Assembly (NCBI GenBank): GCA_964344185.1
Contig: CAYFMN010000001.1
Location: 124,001-188,000 of the forward strand
Direction of reading: 5' to 3'
DNA from: JAJDAT01 sp964344185
Lineage (GTDB): Bacteria > Nitrospinota > Nitrospinia > Nitrospinales > JAJDAT01
DNA: 64,000 nt
The notes under the pieces were generated by a model. The model was not told the DNA's origin. It searched no databases and saw nothing but the letters and a program-made list of their open reading frames with translations. The position numbers were made by a program, and so were the translations under genes. Positions 16,207-24,831 of this stretch are shown piece after piece (the stretch's first letter is position 1; every line of letters begins with the position of its first letter).

Positions 16207-17060
16207 TTTTTTATAATTTTTTTATCTCGGCTATGCCTTTTGCCGCCATAAGTTAGCCCTTGCAGATGTGAAAGATATTGATCCCGATTATCAACCGTCT
16301 TTTTGCCTCTGTTCTCTAGAGAAATAGCGAAACTTTCAGCCCGGATAATTCTCTCTTTAGTGTCGGGATGGGTTGCCTGAAAACTATGATACCCCTGCCC
16401 TGACATAATTTCTTTCCATCTAAGAGCTTTTAAGAATTTTGATATGTCGCGTGGATTATAACCAGCTTCATATATATTTACGATTCCTTGCGTATCCGAT
16501 TCAAGTTCCGCTTCCCGGCCATATCCTAAATTTATTGTGCTAAAAAGTTGCGTGCTCAAAGCTATCCATTGCCCTGCGTTTTTTGGACTCGCTATAGCTC
16601 CGCCAATTGATAAGATCTGCGCTCCAATTGACCGAACAATAGATTTTGCCCCATGGTGGAATATTACATGGCCAATTTCATGACCTAGTACTCCCGCAAG
16701 TTCTGCTTCGGAGTTTAATAAGCTTAAAATCCCTCTGGTCACATAAATATAACCGCCTGGGAGAGCAAAGGCGTTTATTTCAGAACTGTCTACAACTTTA
16801 AAAAAATATTTTTTGAATTCTTTATCGGCTAGATGGGAAACAAGTTTTTGCCCAATATTATCGATATAAATTTGAAGGGGCTTATCTTGATAAATACCAT
16901 ACTGGGCTATGACTTGACGGTCAGCTTCGCGTCCCATCTCCACCTCTGACGCCTTGCTTATCAAGGTAATGGATTGGGACTTCGGAGGAAAATAAAATAA
17001 AGTGGTCAGGAATAGAAACGAAAAGGCTACCGTCCCTAATACCTGTTTCGGTAGACGCAT
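16185..17060 (-). CDS. M48-family metalloprotease, BepA/YfgC-like
   Basis: A 291-residue envelope zinc protease. It has an N-terminal signal or anchor (KQVLGTVAFSFLFLTTLFYF) and the N-domain EVEMGREADRQVIAQYGIY common to BepA-type proteins. Active site HEIGHVIFHHG provides the two zinc His and the catalytic Glu, and REAELESDTQG the third ligand. HPDTKERI is the conserved late motif. BepA-type proteases check assembly of outer-membrane proteins, including LptD, whose gene is also in this window. The frame ends soon after the domain in KKSISIFM, but a LysM domain continues in the -1 frame. It lies 20 bp after the YfgM-like gene. Confidence 0.88.
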   Translation of the reverse strand: MRLPKQVLGTVAFSFLFLTTLFYFPPKSQSITLISKASEVEMGREADRQVIAQYGIYQDKPLQIYIDNIGQKLVSHLADKEFKKYFFKVVDSSEINAFALPGGYIYVTRGILSLLNSEAELAGVLGHEIGHVIFHHGAKSIVRSIGAQILSIGGAIASPKNAGQWIALSTQLFSTINLGYGREAELESDTQGIVNIYEAGYNPRDISKFLKALRWKEIMSGQGYHSFQATHPDTKERIIRAESFAISLENRGKKTVDNRDQYLSHLQGLTYGGKRHSRDKKIIKKSISIFM

Positions 17061-17080
17061 AAAGGGCTTATGTTAAAAAA

Positions 17081-17764
17081 TCATGCTTGGTTTTCTAAAG
17101 AAGAAATTTTTTCTTGAACAACGGCAAACTCCGAATGTGTTCGAAATTTAGTTTCCATCTCTCTTAAAATGAGCAATGCATTGCTAATATCATTTTCCGC
17201 TTCATAAATTCGAGCTAAAGCTAAGTAAGCCTGAAATAAAGGGGCCTGTCCATCGCGAGCAATCAAAGTTTTAAAAACTTCAATCGCTTCCTTATTATTT
17301 TTAGCTAATTCCAAAGAATAGCCTAAACCCAACTCCGCGAAATCATAGACCATCTCGCCCGATTTAGAGCTTCCCATCAATTCTTTATAGACGCTTGCGG
17401 ACTTGTCCGGTTGGTTGTTTCGGAAGTATTGATCCGCTAATAAAAGTTTTGCTCTCTGCTTTTGAGGCCCCTCGGCAAAATCCTTTAAGAAACTCTCAAA
17501 ACTGGAAGTCAATTCTTCAGGCTTTTTATCAGGATCTAAACTAACTTGCTGCATCTCAAAAAGCAAGGCTTCCATTTGCAACATTTTTTTTTCTCGGTGC
17601 GTCATAAACCCGAAAACAGCTCCAGCGGCTAAAACAATAATAGCAACAACTGTTATCACAAAATTTTTGTTTTTAGCGCAATATTCTAAAAACCGATCAG
17701 TGATGGTAATAAACTCATCGGGTTCTTTTAAATCTTGTTTTGTTAGTTTTTTTTCCTTTGCCAT
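17081..17764 (-). CDS. YfgM-like TPR membrane protein
   Basis: A 227-residue protein with a short cytoplasmic N terminus, one membrane segment (about residues 36-54, FVITVVAIIVLAAGAVFGF) and periplasmic tetratricopeptide-like repeats (KLLLADQYFRNNQPDKSASVY, LGLGYSLELAKNNKEAIEVF, AYLALARIYEAENDISNALL). This is the layout of the YfgM/TPR_21 family, an accessory factor at the SecYEG translocon that helps periplasmic chaperones. It is the first gene of the run toward the M48 protease. Confidence 0.8.
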   Translation of the reverse strand: MAKEKKLTKQDLKEPDEFITITDRFLEYCAKNKNFVITVVAIIVLAAGAVFGFMTHREKKMLQMEALLFEMQQVSLDPDKKPEELTSSFESFLKDFAEGPQKQRAKLLLADQYFRNNQPDKSASVYKELMGSSKSGEMVYDFAELGLGYSLELAKNNKEAIEVFKTLIARDGQAPLFQAYLALARIYEAENDISNALLILREMETKFRTHSEFAVVQEKISSLENQA

Positions 17765-18048
17765 TTCAAAAACTACTCCGTACTAATCACGGGAAAATTA
17801 AAGAATAAAAAATCTTTAAAACCGTTGGTGGGGGATAAACTTGTTAGATATTATTAAGAAATTAAGATTTTATCTTAGAATTTTATTAAAACATAAAGAA
17901 AATGCCCAAACAAGGCTTTTCACTAAAGAGTATTATTAAGTTTTATCAATACGCTCAAAACTATCAAAAACGTAATTTCCAACAATACTCTAACTTGAAA
18001 TAAAGATATGAGATATACGTTTGCGTTATAATACGCTATTTATTTAAT
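17765..18048. other. AT-rich region between divergent genes
   Basis: About 280 bases between the YfgM-like gene (-) and the MITE-like copy upstream of gpsA (+). No coding frame, RNA gene or clear operator seen. Promoters for both sides presumably lie here. Confidence 0.5.
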
Positions 18049-18153
18049 TAAAGAGAACCTCTAAAAATTGATGTTGGCGCGAGACGCCCTTGTTAATAAG
18101 AGCGGGCGAGTTGACAAAAGGTAAAATCTCGAATTATTAGAGATGCTCTAAAA
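18049..18153. repeat. MITE-like element, copy B
   Basis: About 105 bp with ends TTAAAGAGAACCTCTAAAAA and, at the right, GAATTATTAGAGATGCTCTA, which is the imperfect inverted match. The interior differs from copies A and E and contains a GC-richer stretch (GGCGCGAGACGCC ... GAGCGGGCGAG). It ends 16 bp before the gpsA ATG, so it may affect gpsA transcription. Confidence 0.65.
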
Positions 18154-18169
18154 TGTAATATTGGAAAAC

Positions 18170-19192
18170 ATGGATAAGATATCAATTGGAGTCATAGGAG
18201 CTGGGAGTTGGGGAACTGCAATTTCTCTACTACTTGCGGAAAATGGCCATAATGTGGACCTATGGGTCTATGAAGACAACCTGCTAAAGATATTGCATGA
18301 AAAATCTGAGAATGAAATTTTTCTCCCTGGCTTTAAACTTCCTGACACAATTCAACCGACAAACTCCTTAGAAGAAGCGGTTACCGACAAAGATATTGTC
18401 TTTTTAGTGTCCCCTACCCATGCGATTCGAAAAGTAGTTGAGCAATTTGCAATTTTTCTAAAACCAGGTTGCCTGGTTGTAAACGCCAGTAAAGGCATCG
18501 AAATTGATACGCTCCTGACTATAGATCAAATTTTAGAATCTATTTTGCCCGGTCATTGTATACGAGGATGCATTTCCGGCCCTACATTCGCTAAAGAAAT
18601 TGCTAAGAAAGTTCCTTCTGCGATCGTAGCCGCAGCTCATGACCTTAAAGCCGCCGAACGTATACAGAATTTATTATCCAATAACCGATTGAAAGCCTTT
18701 ACCAACCAGGATGTATTGGGTGTGGAGATTGGCGGCGCATTAAAAAACGTAATCGCTATCGGAACGGGTATCGCAGACGGGTTAGGCCTTGGTTTTAACG
18801 CAAGAGCGGCAATGATAACGCGAGGACTTGTGGAAATGTCTCGCATAGGTTGTGCGTTAGGCGCTAAACACGAAACCTTTTCAGGATTGTCTGGTATGGG
18901 CGATCTGGTTTTGACTTGTACGGGAGATTTAAGTCGAAACCGCAATGTCGGCCTTCAAATTGGTCAGGGAAAAACGCTTGCTGAGATCACGCAAAATATG
19001 AAAATGGTTGCCGAAGGCGTTCATACCGTTAAATCCGCATATCAACTTAAAGAAAAACTCCAGGTTCAAGCTTCTATAATCGAAGAAACCTACCACATTT
19101 TATACGACGACAAACCTCCCCTGGAAGCCCTTAACGATTTGATGAAAGTCGATATATCACACGAATTTTCTGGAGTGGCGGGTCTAAAATGA
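18170..19192 (+). CDS. gpsA: NAD(P)-dependent glycerol-3-phosphate dehydrogenase
   Basis: Makes sn-glycerol 3-phosphate from dihydroxyacetone phosphate for phospholipids. It has the Rossmann motif IGVIGAGSWGTAIS at the N terminus, the conserved SKGIE, GPTFAKE and GGALKNVIAIG (catalytic Lys), and SGMGDLVLTCTG, all in family order. I prefer the ATG at 18170 (MDKISIGVIG) over a TTG at 18161. Length of about 340 residues is normal. It overlaps larB by 4 bp (ATGA). Confidence 0.97.
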   Translation: MDKISIGVIGAGSWGTAISLLLAENGHNVDLWVYEDNLLKILHEKSENEIFLPGFKLPDTIQPTNSLEEAVTDKDIVFLVSPTHAIRKVVEQFAIFLKPGCLVVNASKGIEIDTLLTIDQILESILPGHCIRGCISGPTFAKEIAKKVPSAIVAAAHDLKAAERIQNLLSNNRLKAFTNQDVLGVEIGGALKNVIAIGTGIADGLGLGFNARAAMITRGLVEMSRIGCALGAKHETFSGLSGMGDLVLTCTGDLSRNRNVGLQIGQGKTLAEITQNMKMVAEGVHTVKSAYQLKEKLQVQASIIEETYHILYDDKPPLEALNDLMKVDISHEFSGVAGLK

Positions 19193-19947
19193 ATCGGGAA
19201 ACGCTGGAAAATATATTAGCTGAAGTTCACGCCAACAAATTGTCTCCCGAAGCCGCTTTATCCAAGCTGGAAAGCCTCCCTTACGAAGATTTAAGCTTTG
19301 CCAGGGTGGATCATCATCGCTCCCTGCGCGGCAGTTTACCCGAAGCTATTTTTTGCGAAAATAAAACGCCGGAACAAATCGTTGCAATTGTGGAAAGCCT
19401 TCATCAATCAGGGTCGACAGTTTTGGGAACCAGACTATCTGAAGAAAACTATTTAATAATTGAGCCGAAACTTCCCAAAGAAGCTAAATACGACAAGATC
19501 AGTAGAACACTAGTAATAAAAAAAGAAAAGAAACAGGATTTGATTGGAAAAATTGCTATTCTTTGCGCTGGCACTTCAGATATTCCCGTGGCAGAAGAAG
19601 CGGCTATTACGGCTGAAACCTTTGACAATAAAGTGGAGCGAATTTACGACGTTGGCGTCGCTGGAGTACACAGATTATTTGACCAGTTAGATAAAATTAA
19701 AGAGTCCAAGGTAATTGTCGTTATCGCTGGAATGGACGGCGCTTTACCAAGCGTTGTCGGTGGATTAGTCTCCCAACCGGTGATTGCAGTTCCCACCAGC
19801 GTAGGTTACGGCGCCGCTTTTAATGGCTTAGCGCCTTTACTTTCCATGCTCAACAGTTGCGCGCCCGGTATTGCAGTAGTGAATATCGACAGCGGTTTCG
19901 GAGCGGCTTGCATTGCGCATAAAATTAACGCCTTGTCGAACGCATAA
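19189..19947 (+). CDS. larB: LarB, pyridinium-3,5-biscarboxylate mononucleotide synthase
   Basis: A 252-residue member of the PurE-like LarB family, which carboxylates nicotinate adenine dinucleotide in the synthesis of the nickel-pincer cofactor of lactate racemase. The N-terminal region (VDHHRSLRGSLPEAIFCENK, PEQI) and the PurE-like core (ILCAGTSDIPVAEEA, VYDVGVAG-type IYDVGVAGVHR, VIAGMDGALPSVVGG, PTSVGYGA, NIDSGFGA) are diagnostic. Neither larC nor larE is in this window. It is translationally coupled to gpsA. Its 3' end overlaps the convergent OleD-like gene by 23 bp. Confidence 0.93.
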   Translation: MNRETLENILAEVHANKLSPEAALSKLESLPYEDLSFARVDHHRSLRGSLPEAIFCENKTPEQIVAIVESLHQSGSTVLGTRLSEENYLIIEPKLPKEAKYDKISRTLVIKKEKKQDLIGKIAILCAGTSDIPVAEEAAITAETFDNKVERIYDVGVAGVHRLFDQLDKIKESKVIVVIAGMDGALPSVVGGLVSQPVIAVPTSVGYGAAFNGLAPLLSMLNSCAPGIAVVNIDSGFGAACIAHKINALSNA

Positions 19948-20920
19948 CTTCCAACAATCGCTTCAAACCTTCTTTCTGACTCACTATGGGCTTATAGCCA
20001 AAATCCCGTTTGGCTTTGGATATATCAAAATAATGGGAAGTCGCTAACTGCGACGCTACAAAACGGGTCATTGGCGGTTCGCTTTTTATATTACAGATGC
20101 GATAAACTGCTTCAAGTATAGCTCCAACAACGTAAGCTGCCGGAAACGAAACCTTTCTTTTAACTGGCGGCATATCGAGTCGAATTAATAAATTGTCAAT
20201 CCAATCCCATAAATTGACCGGTTCGTCATCACTGATGAAATAAGCCTGTCCCGCAACAGCAGCTCCGTCGTCTAAATGATTGAAAGCCTGGATATGAGCT
20301 TCAACAACATTATCAATATATGTCATATCCACTTTATTAACGCCCTTTCCCACTCTGGTTAACCGCCCATTATTAGCGCGATCTACAATCCTTGGAACCA
20401 AATGTGGGTCTCCCGGCCCCCAAATCAAATGTGGTCGTAAAGAAACAGTGAGCAATCCATTTTTGCCGTTCGCAGCTAATACCTCGCGTTCGGCAATGGC
20501 TTTTGTTCTTGGATAATCGCATAGATATTTATTTGGATATGGTGTTATTTCGTCTGCGTTCTCCATATCTTTATTATGGAAAACAACGCTCGGAGAGCTG
20601 GTGAAGATAAGCCTCTTAACGCCCGCTAGAAAACAACCTTCTAATACATTCCTTGTTCCTTCGACATTAGAATGATAAAAATCTTTCGGATCTCCCCAAA
20701 CGCCAGGAATTGCAGCTGCATGGAACACCGTATCAACTCCTTTGCAGGCGTTAACCGTTGAAATTTTGTCTTTAAGATCACATTGAAAAGTCCTAATGCC
20801 GGAAGGCAAACTATAGATTTTTTTTCTGCCAAGAGCGGACACAAAATATCCTTTTTCAGATAATCTTTTAGCTAATGCGCCTCCTAAAAACCCTCCTCCT
20901 CCCGTTACCAAAACCCGCAT
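19925..20920 (-). CDS. NAD(P)-dependent epimerase/3-beta-HSD family reductase, OleD-like
   Basis: A 331-residue extended SDR with the glycine motif VLVTGGGGFLGGALA. The catalytic tyrosine/lysine is in YPRTKAIAE. The string TSSPSVVF, followed by SLRPHLIWGPGDPHLVPRIV and YFISDDEPVNLWDW, closely matches my memory of OleD (2-alkyl-3-oxoalkanoate reductase of olefinic hydrocarbon synthesis) and related 3-beta-hydroxysteroid dehydrogenase-like enzymes. OleA, OleB and OleC genes are not adjacent, so the substrate is unproven. It follows tsaD by 12 bp on the same strand. Confidence 0.85.
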   Translation of the reverse strand: MRVLVTGGGGFLGGALAKRLSEKGYFVSALGRKKIYSLPSGIRTFQCDLKDKISTVNACKGVDTVFHAAAIPGVWGDPKDFYHSNVEGTRNVLEGCFLAGVKRLIFTSSPSVVFHNKDMENADEITPYPNKYLCDYPRTKAIAEREVLAANGKNGLLTVSLRPHLIWGPGDPHLVPRIVDRANNGRLTRVGKGVNKVDMTYIDNVVEAHIQAFNHLDDGAAVAGQAYFISDDEPVNLWDWIDNLLIRLDMPPVKRKVSFPAAYVVGAILEAVYRICNIKSEPPMTRFVASQLATSHYFDISKAKRDFGYKPIVSQKEGLKRLLEVMRSTRR

Positions 20921-20932
20921 TGTTTTTATTCT

Positions 20933-21952
20933 TTAATTCTCAGTCAAAGGTAAGTTTGCTTTTGCGTCCAGTTCAAAATAATTATTTCCCAGGTCTGGGT
21001 TTCTTTGATACTTTTTCAAACCCGCTAAAGCTATCATCGCGGCATTGTCAGTACACAAAACCGGTTTAGGAAAATATGCTGAAATACCATTTGTTTTTCC
21101 CACTTTCGTCATCTTTACCCGGAGGTTTGCATTTGCGGCGACGCCACCGGTAACGACAATCCTCTCTAAACCGTTATCTTTAGCCGCTGATATGGCTTTA
21201 GAAACTAAAACGTCTGTAACCGCCTCTTGAAATGAAGCCGCAATATCTGCTATTGGAAGTTTATCTATGGTATCGGCAGACCTTTTTTCTAGATGCGTTC
21301 TAACCGCTGTTTTTAATCCGCTAAAACTAAAGTCCATCGATTTTTTATTTGGTAAGGGACGTGGAAACTTGATAGCGGTCGAATTTCCTGATTCGCCCAC
21401 TTTTTGAATTTCAGGACCGCCCGGATATCCCAATCCAAGCATCTTTGCCACTTTGTCGAAAGATTCTCCGGCGGCATCGTCGCGAGTTCTACCCAGGATT
21501 TCATAATCTCCAAAATCTTTAACAACGTATAAATCTGTATGTCCCCCTGAGACAATTAGAGCTAAAAATGGAAATTTGACATCTTCCTGAAGAAAAATAG
21601 CGAGTAAATGACCTTCTAAGTGATTGACCCCAATCAACGGTTTTTTTAAGGCAAACGCAAGGCCTTTAGCCGCATTAACTCCAACTAACAACGAACCAAC
21701 TAAACCTGGACCTTGCGTAGTGGTTATAAGGTCAATATCGCTTAAAGAAATATTTGCCTTTTGGACAGCCCCATTTATAATTTCATGAATATTTTCGATA
21801 TGGCATCTTCCAGCCAGCTCAGGGACTACTCCGCCAAATTTAGCGTGCACAGAGTTCTGGTTAGCAATGACGTTTGAAATGACTCCCTTTTCGGAATCGA
21901 TAATAGCGGCTGAAGTATCGTCGCAAGAAGTTTCAATTCCAAGAACGAGCAT
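20933..21952 (-). CDS. tsaD: tRNA N6-adenosine threonylcarbamoyltransferase
   Basis: Transfers the threonylcarbamoyl group to A37 of ANN-decoding tRNAs (t6A), with TsaB/TsaE. A 339-residue ASKHA-fold enzyme with GIETSCDDTSAA at the N terminus, NHLEGHLLA holding the metal-binding His pair, VSGGHTDLY, YPGGPEIQKV, FSFSGLKTAV and VTGGVAANANLR, and CTDNAAMIA near the end. All hallmark segments are present. Confidence 0.97.
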   Translation of the reverse strand: MLVLGIETSCDDTSAAIIDSEKGVISNVIANQNSVHAKFGGVVPELAGRCHIENIHEIINGAVQKANISLSDIDLITTTQGPGLVGSLLVGVNAAKGLAFALKKPLIGVNHLEGHLLAIFLQEDVKFPFLALIVSGGHTDLYVVKDFGDYEILGRTRDDAAGESFDKVAKMLGLGYPGGPEIQKVGESGNSTAIKFPRPLPNKKSMDFSFSGLKTAVRTHLEKRSADTIDKLPIADIAASFQEAVTDVLVSKAISAAKDNGLERIVVTGGVAANANLRVKMTKVGKTNGISAYFPKPVLCTDNAAMIALAGLKKYQRNPDLGNNYFELDAKANLPLTEN

Positions 21953-21980
21953 GAGATAGGATAAATATATTTGGAGATTA

Positions 21981-22017
21981 AAAACAAAAACGCCGCTGAA
22001 AATTAATTCCAGCGGCG
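21981..22017 (-). terminator. Intrinsic terminator after ctpA
   Basis: On the minus strand CGCCGCTG and CAGCGGCG form an 8-bp G/C-rich stem (21991-22017) followed by TTTTTGTTTT. It ends the ftsE-ftsX-envC-ctpA transcription unit, 28 bp after the ctpA stop. Confidence 0.88.
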
Positions 22018-22044
22018 CGATGAACTACAGGTTAATCTAATAGA

Positions 22045-23553
22045 CTAATTAGCCATTGCAGTTGTGGACACTTTAGGCTTATAAAACTGTTTCATGATAT
22101 CCCAGCCTGTTAGTAGCGATACAGCTTGTTGTAGTTGATAATCTTTTTTTAGATCTTCTTGTAGGCTGGCGAGTTCTTTCTTATTTTCCGCCTCTTCTTC
22201 AGACTCAGGTTCTGTGGAACTTAAAGAATCCTTGTTATCTTTTTTACCTTTCAGATGTTGCTTTAAATCTTTTTCTCTCAAAAACCTTCTTATTTTCTTT
22301 TTGGTTTCGCTTTCTTCTTTTACCTTATCCTTATTACCATCATCATCCTCGTCCACCCTGACGATAGGCTGCTCCACCAAAATATCTGGCTCAATACCGT
22401 TTTCTTGAATAACTCTCCCGCTCGGCGTGTAATAGCGAGCGGTGGTTAAACGTAATGCCGAACCGTCGCTAAGAGGAATAATAGTTTGAACCGACCCTTT
22501 TCCAAAAGTTTGAGTGCCGAGCACAATAGCTCGTCCTAAATCTTGCAAAGCGCCCGAGACAATTTCAGAAGCGCTGGCGCTACCGCCATTGACTAATATA
22601 ACCATCGGAAAATTATATTTTTTAGACTGATTGCGAGTTGTAAATCTCATGTTTTGATCTTCGTTTCTGCCATTTGTATATACAATCAGGTTTTCGCTGT
22701 CTAAGAAACGATCAGCCACTTCTACGGCTTGATTTAATAAACCTCCAGGATTATTTCTTAAATCTAAAACTAAACGATTGACGCCTTTTTCAGCAATCGT
22801 TTCTAAAGCCTTATCCAAGTCAGAACCCGTATTTTTTGAGAAACTTCTAATTTTTACGTAGCCAATTTCCTCATTATAAATTTTATGTTTGACGCTTCTA
22901 ACTTTAATGATGTCGCGTACTATCGTGAATTCCTTTGGCTCCTTAAACCCTTCTCGGAAAATAGTTATATTAATAGGTTCGCCAGGCTTCCCTCTTAACA
23001 AATTGACTGCATCCGCTAATGTCATATCAAGGGTTGGCTCTTCCTCAATCTGGATGATCTTGTCACCTGCAATAACGCCTGCGCGATAAGCGGGAGTGTC
23101 TTCAATAGGAGAAACTACCGTCAACATTCCTTCTCGCATACTGATTTCTATTCCCAGTCCGCCAAATTTCCCTGAAGTTTCTACCCTCATTTCCTTATAA
23201 GACTTAGGGTTTAAATAGGTCGTGTGCGGATCAAGAGATTTCAACATCCCACGGATTGCTCCATCTATCAACTCTTCTGAATCTATGGGTTCGACATAGC
23301 TTGACTCTAAAAGCGAAATGATTTCCGAAAAAACTTTAAGTTTTTCATAAGTGTCTTGAGGTTCTTCCTTTTCGATTTCGGAAGTATCTGCCCAGGAGGA
23401 ATTAATATTTATTCCACCAATGCCTAAAAAGCTTACGAAAAAACCAATAAAAAATAGAGTTCCCCAAAAGGTATTACTTAGACCGTAACCGGACTTTTGA
23501 ATGTTCAAAACTGTCGCTCCCAAATTAATTGAAAAATTGTATTTAATCTGCAA
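22045..23553 (-). CDS. C-terminal processing peptidase (S41 family), CtpA-like
   Basis: A 502-residue periplasmic serine protease. A membrane segment (about 30-50, GTLFFIGFFVSFLGIGGINI) is followed by LDPHTTYLNPK and a PDZ domain (about 120-200, FGGLGIEISMREGMLTVVSP). The S41 catalytic core is LDLRNNPGGLL, then GGSASASEIVSGAL with the nucleophile Ser, and GTQTFGKGSVQ with the catalytic Lys. A charged tail (EDDDGNKDKVKEESETKKKIR) precedes the C terminus. Such proteases often act with EnvC/NlpI-type partners on cell-wall hydrolases, which fits its place 93 bp behind envC. The start codon is uncertain; the extra N-terminal 25 residues may not be real. Confidence 0.92.
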   Translation of the reverse strand: MQIKYNFSINLGATVLNIQKSGYGLSNTFWGTLFFIGFFVSFLGIGGININSSWADTSEIEKEEPQDTYEKLKVFSEIISLLESSYVEPIDSEELIDGAIRGMLKSLDPHTTYLNPKSYKEMRVETSGKFGGLGIEISMREGMLTVVSPIEDTPAYRAGVIAGDKIIQIEEEPTLDMTLADAVNLLRGKPGEPINITIFREGFKEPKEFTIVRDIIKVRSVKHKIYNEEIGYVKIRSFSKNTGSDLDKALETIAEKGVNRLVLDLRNNPGGLLNQAVEVADRFLDSENLIVYTNGRNEDQNMRFTTRNQSKKYNFPMVILVNGGSASASEIVSGALQDLGRAIVLGTQTFGKGSVQTIIPLSDGSALRLTTARYYTPSGRVIQENGIEPDILVEQPIVRVDEDDDGNKDKVKEESETKKKIRRFLREKDLKQHLKGKKDNKDSLSSTEPESEEEAENKKELASLQEDLKKDYQLQQAVSLLTGWDIMKQFYKPKVSTTAMAN

Positions 23554-23646
23554 TAGGAAAAAATCAACGATTAAAAAATTTTCGCGCTAATTTATGAAAA
23601 CTATTATACCTCAAATGTGGTTAATGCTTTTACTTTTAACAATTTT

Positions 23647-24831
23647 TTATTTTTTTGCCGTCCGAAACCACCCCGCTGGATTAATAGCCTTTCCGTCTTT
23701 TCTCAACTCAAAGTATAAAGACTGTCCAACAATTGAACCGGTATCGCCTGACTTCCCAATAATCTGCCCTTTTCGAATAGTTTTCCCTGGAGCGGTTATT
23801 ATTTTATTTAAATGCCCATAAACAGTATGGTATTTATCGCCATGTCCCACGATTATAAGATTACCATAACCGTCTACCTGTCCAGTATACAAAACCTTTC
23901 CAGAATAAACGGAACGAACAGGAGTATTTTCTTCCGTACTGATATTTATCCCATTTAGCAAAACATAAGAATCATACCGTTTATCTCTTTTTTTGCCAAA
24001 ACGATTTAGAATTTTTCCTTTTACCGGTAAATATAACCTTCCTTTATGATCTTCAAGATTAAAAGCTTCTCCAACTTTTAGTTTTTCTTCTTGATTTGAA
24101 ATAATATCATTCAAAACTTTAGAAGATTTAAGCAGTTCCTTTTGAACTCGCAACCCTAAATTTTTTTCTTTTTTTAATCGGACTAAAAACGAACGTTTCT
24201 TATCCTTTTCTTCGGAAATTTCTTTCTTCTTAAGTTCAGAATCCTTTTTTAACAATATTAAGTTGGTTCGAACTTGCAGCAGTGATTTTTTATCTTTTAA
24301 CAATCGTTCAAGTTTATTTTCATAACTTTTAAAAAGGGTCGTGTCATACTCTGCAACCAATTGCATGTATTTAACTCTTTGCAAAAGGTCGGAAATATTT
24401 TTTGAAGAAAATAAAACTCTAACAGGGTACTCTTTGCCTTCCTTATAAACAATCCGGAGCCATTTTGACAAAGCTTGTTTTTGCAGCTGAATATTTTTTT
24501 CTGTTTTATCGATCAACGTTTCCAGCTTCGTAATTTTTCTTTTATTAATTTCAATATTCCACTTAAAGATTTCAAGCTCCCTTTCTCTAAGCTTAAGGCG
24601 ATCCTCCATTTGGCTCAGAGTTTCGAGCAATGAAACTTCTTTTTTGTGAACCGACGACAGTTTTTTATTCTGTTTTTCTAGTTTCCTTTTAAGAACTTTA
24701 AGTTCTTTTTTTTCTTCAGATAGTAAGATTTGAATTTCTTTATCATTAATGGAAGGCGTTTTGGCAAACGCAGTATTTATAGAAAATATGATAAAAAGGC
24801 AGGTAGAAAGTAAGTACTTTAAAAAGCTCAT
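23647..24831 (-). CDS. envC: Murein hydrolase activator EnvC (M23/LytM domain)
   Basis: A 394-residue periplasmic protein with a signal peptide (LKYLLSTCLFIIFSINTAFA). A long coiled coil covers about residues 28-250 (EKKELKVLKRKLEKQNKKLS and following). The LytM/M23 domain is at the C terminus (LPVKGKILNRFGKKRD, GINISTEENTPVRSVYSG, GYGNLIIVGHGDKYHTVYGH, GQSLYFELRKDG). EnvC-type proteins are recruited by FtsEX and activate amidases at the septum. Many have a degenerate LytM site. Here the expected first His is in the region RFGKKRDKRYD, where I see no HxxxD, so it is probably an activator, not an enzyme. Its start overlaps the ftsX stop by 4 bp. Confidence 0.92.
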   Translation of the reverse strand: MSFLKYLLSTCLFIIFSINTAFAKTPSINDKEIQILLSEEKKELKVLKRKLEKQNKKLSSVHKKEVSLLETLSQMEDRLKLRERELEIFKWNIEINKRKITKLETLIDKTEKNIQLQKQALSKWLRIVYKEGKEYPVRVLFSSKNISDLLQRVKYMQLVAEYDTTLFKSYENKLERLLKDKKSLLQVRTNLILLKKDSELKKKEISEEKDKKRSFLVRLKKEKNLGLRVQKELLKSSKVLNDIISNQEEKLKVGEAFNLEDHKGRLYLPVKGKILNRFGKKRDKRYDSYVLLNGINISTEENTPVRSVYSGKVLYTGQVDGYGNLIIVGHGDKYHTVYGHLNKIITAPGKTIRKGQIIGKSGDTGSIVGQSLYFELRKDGKAINPAGWFRTAKK

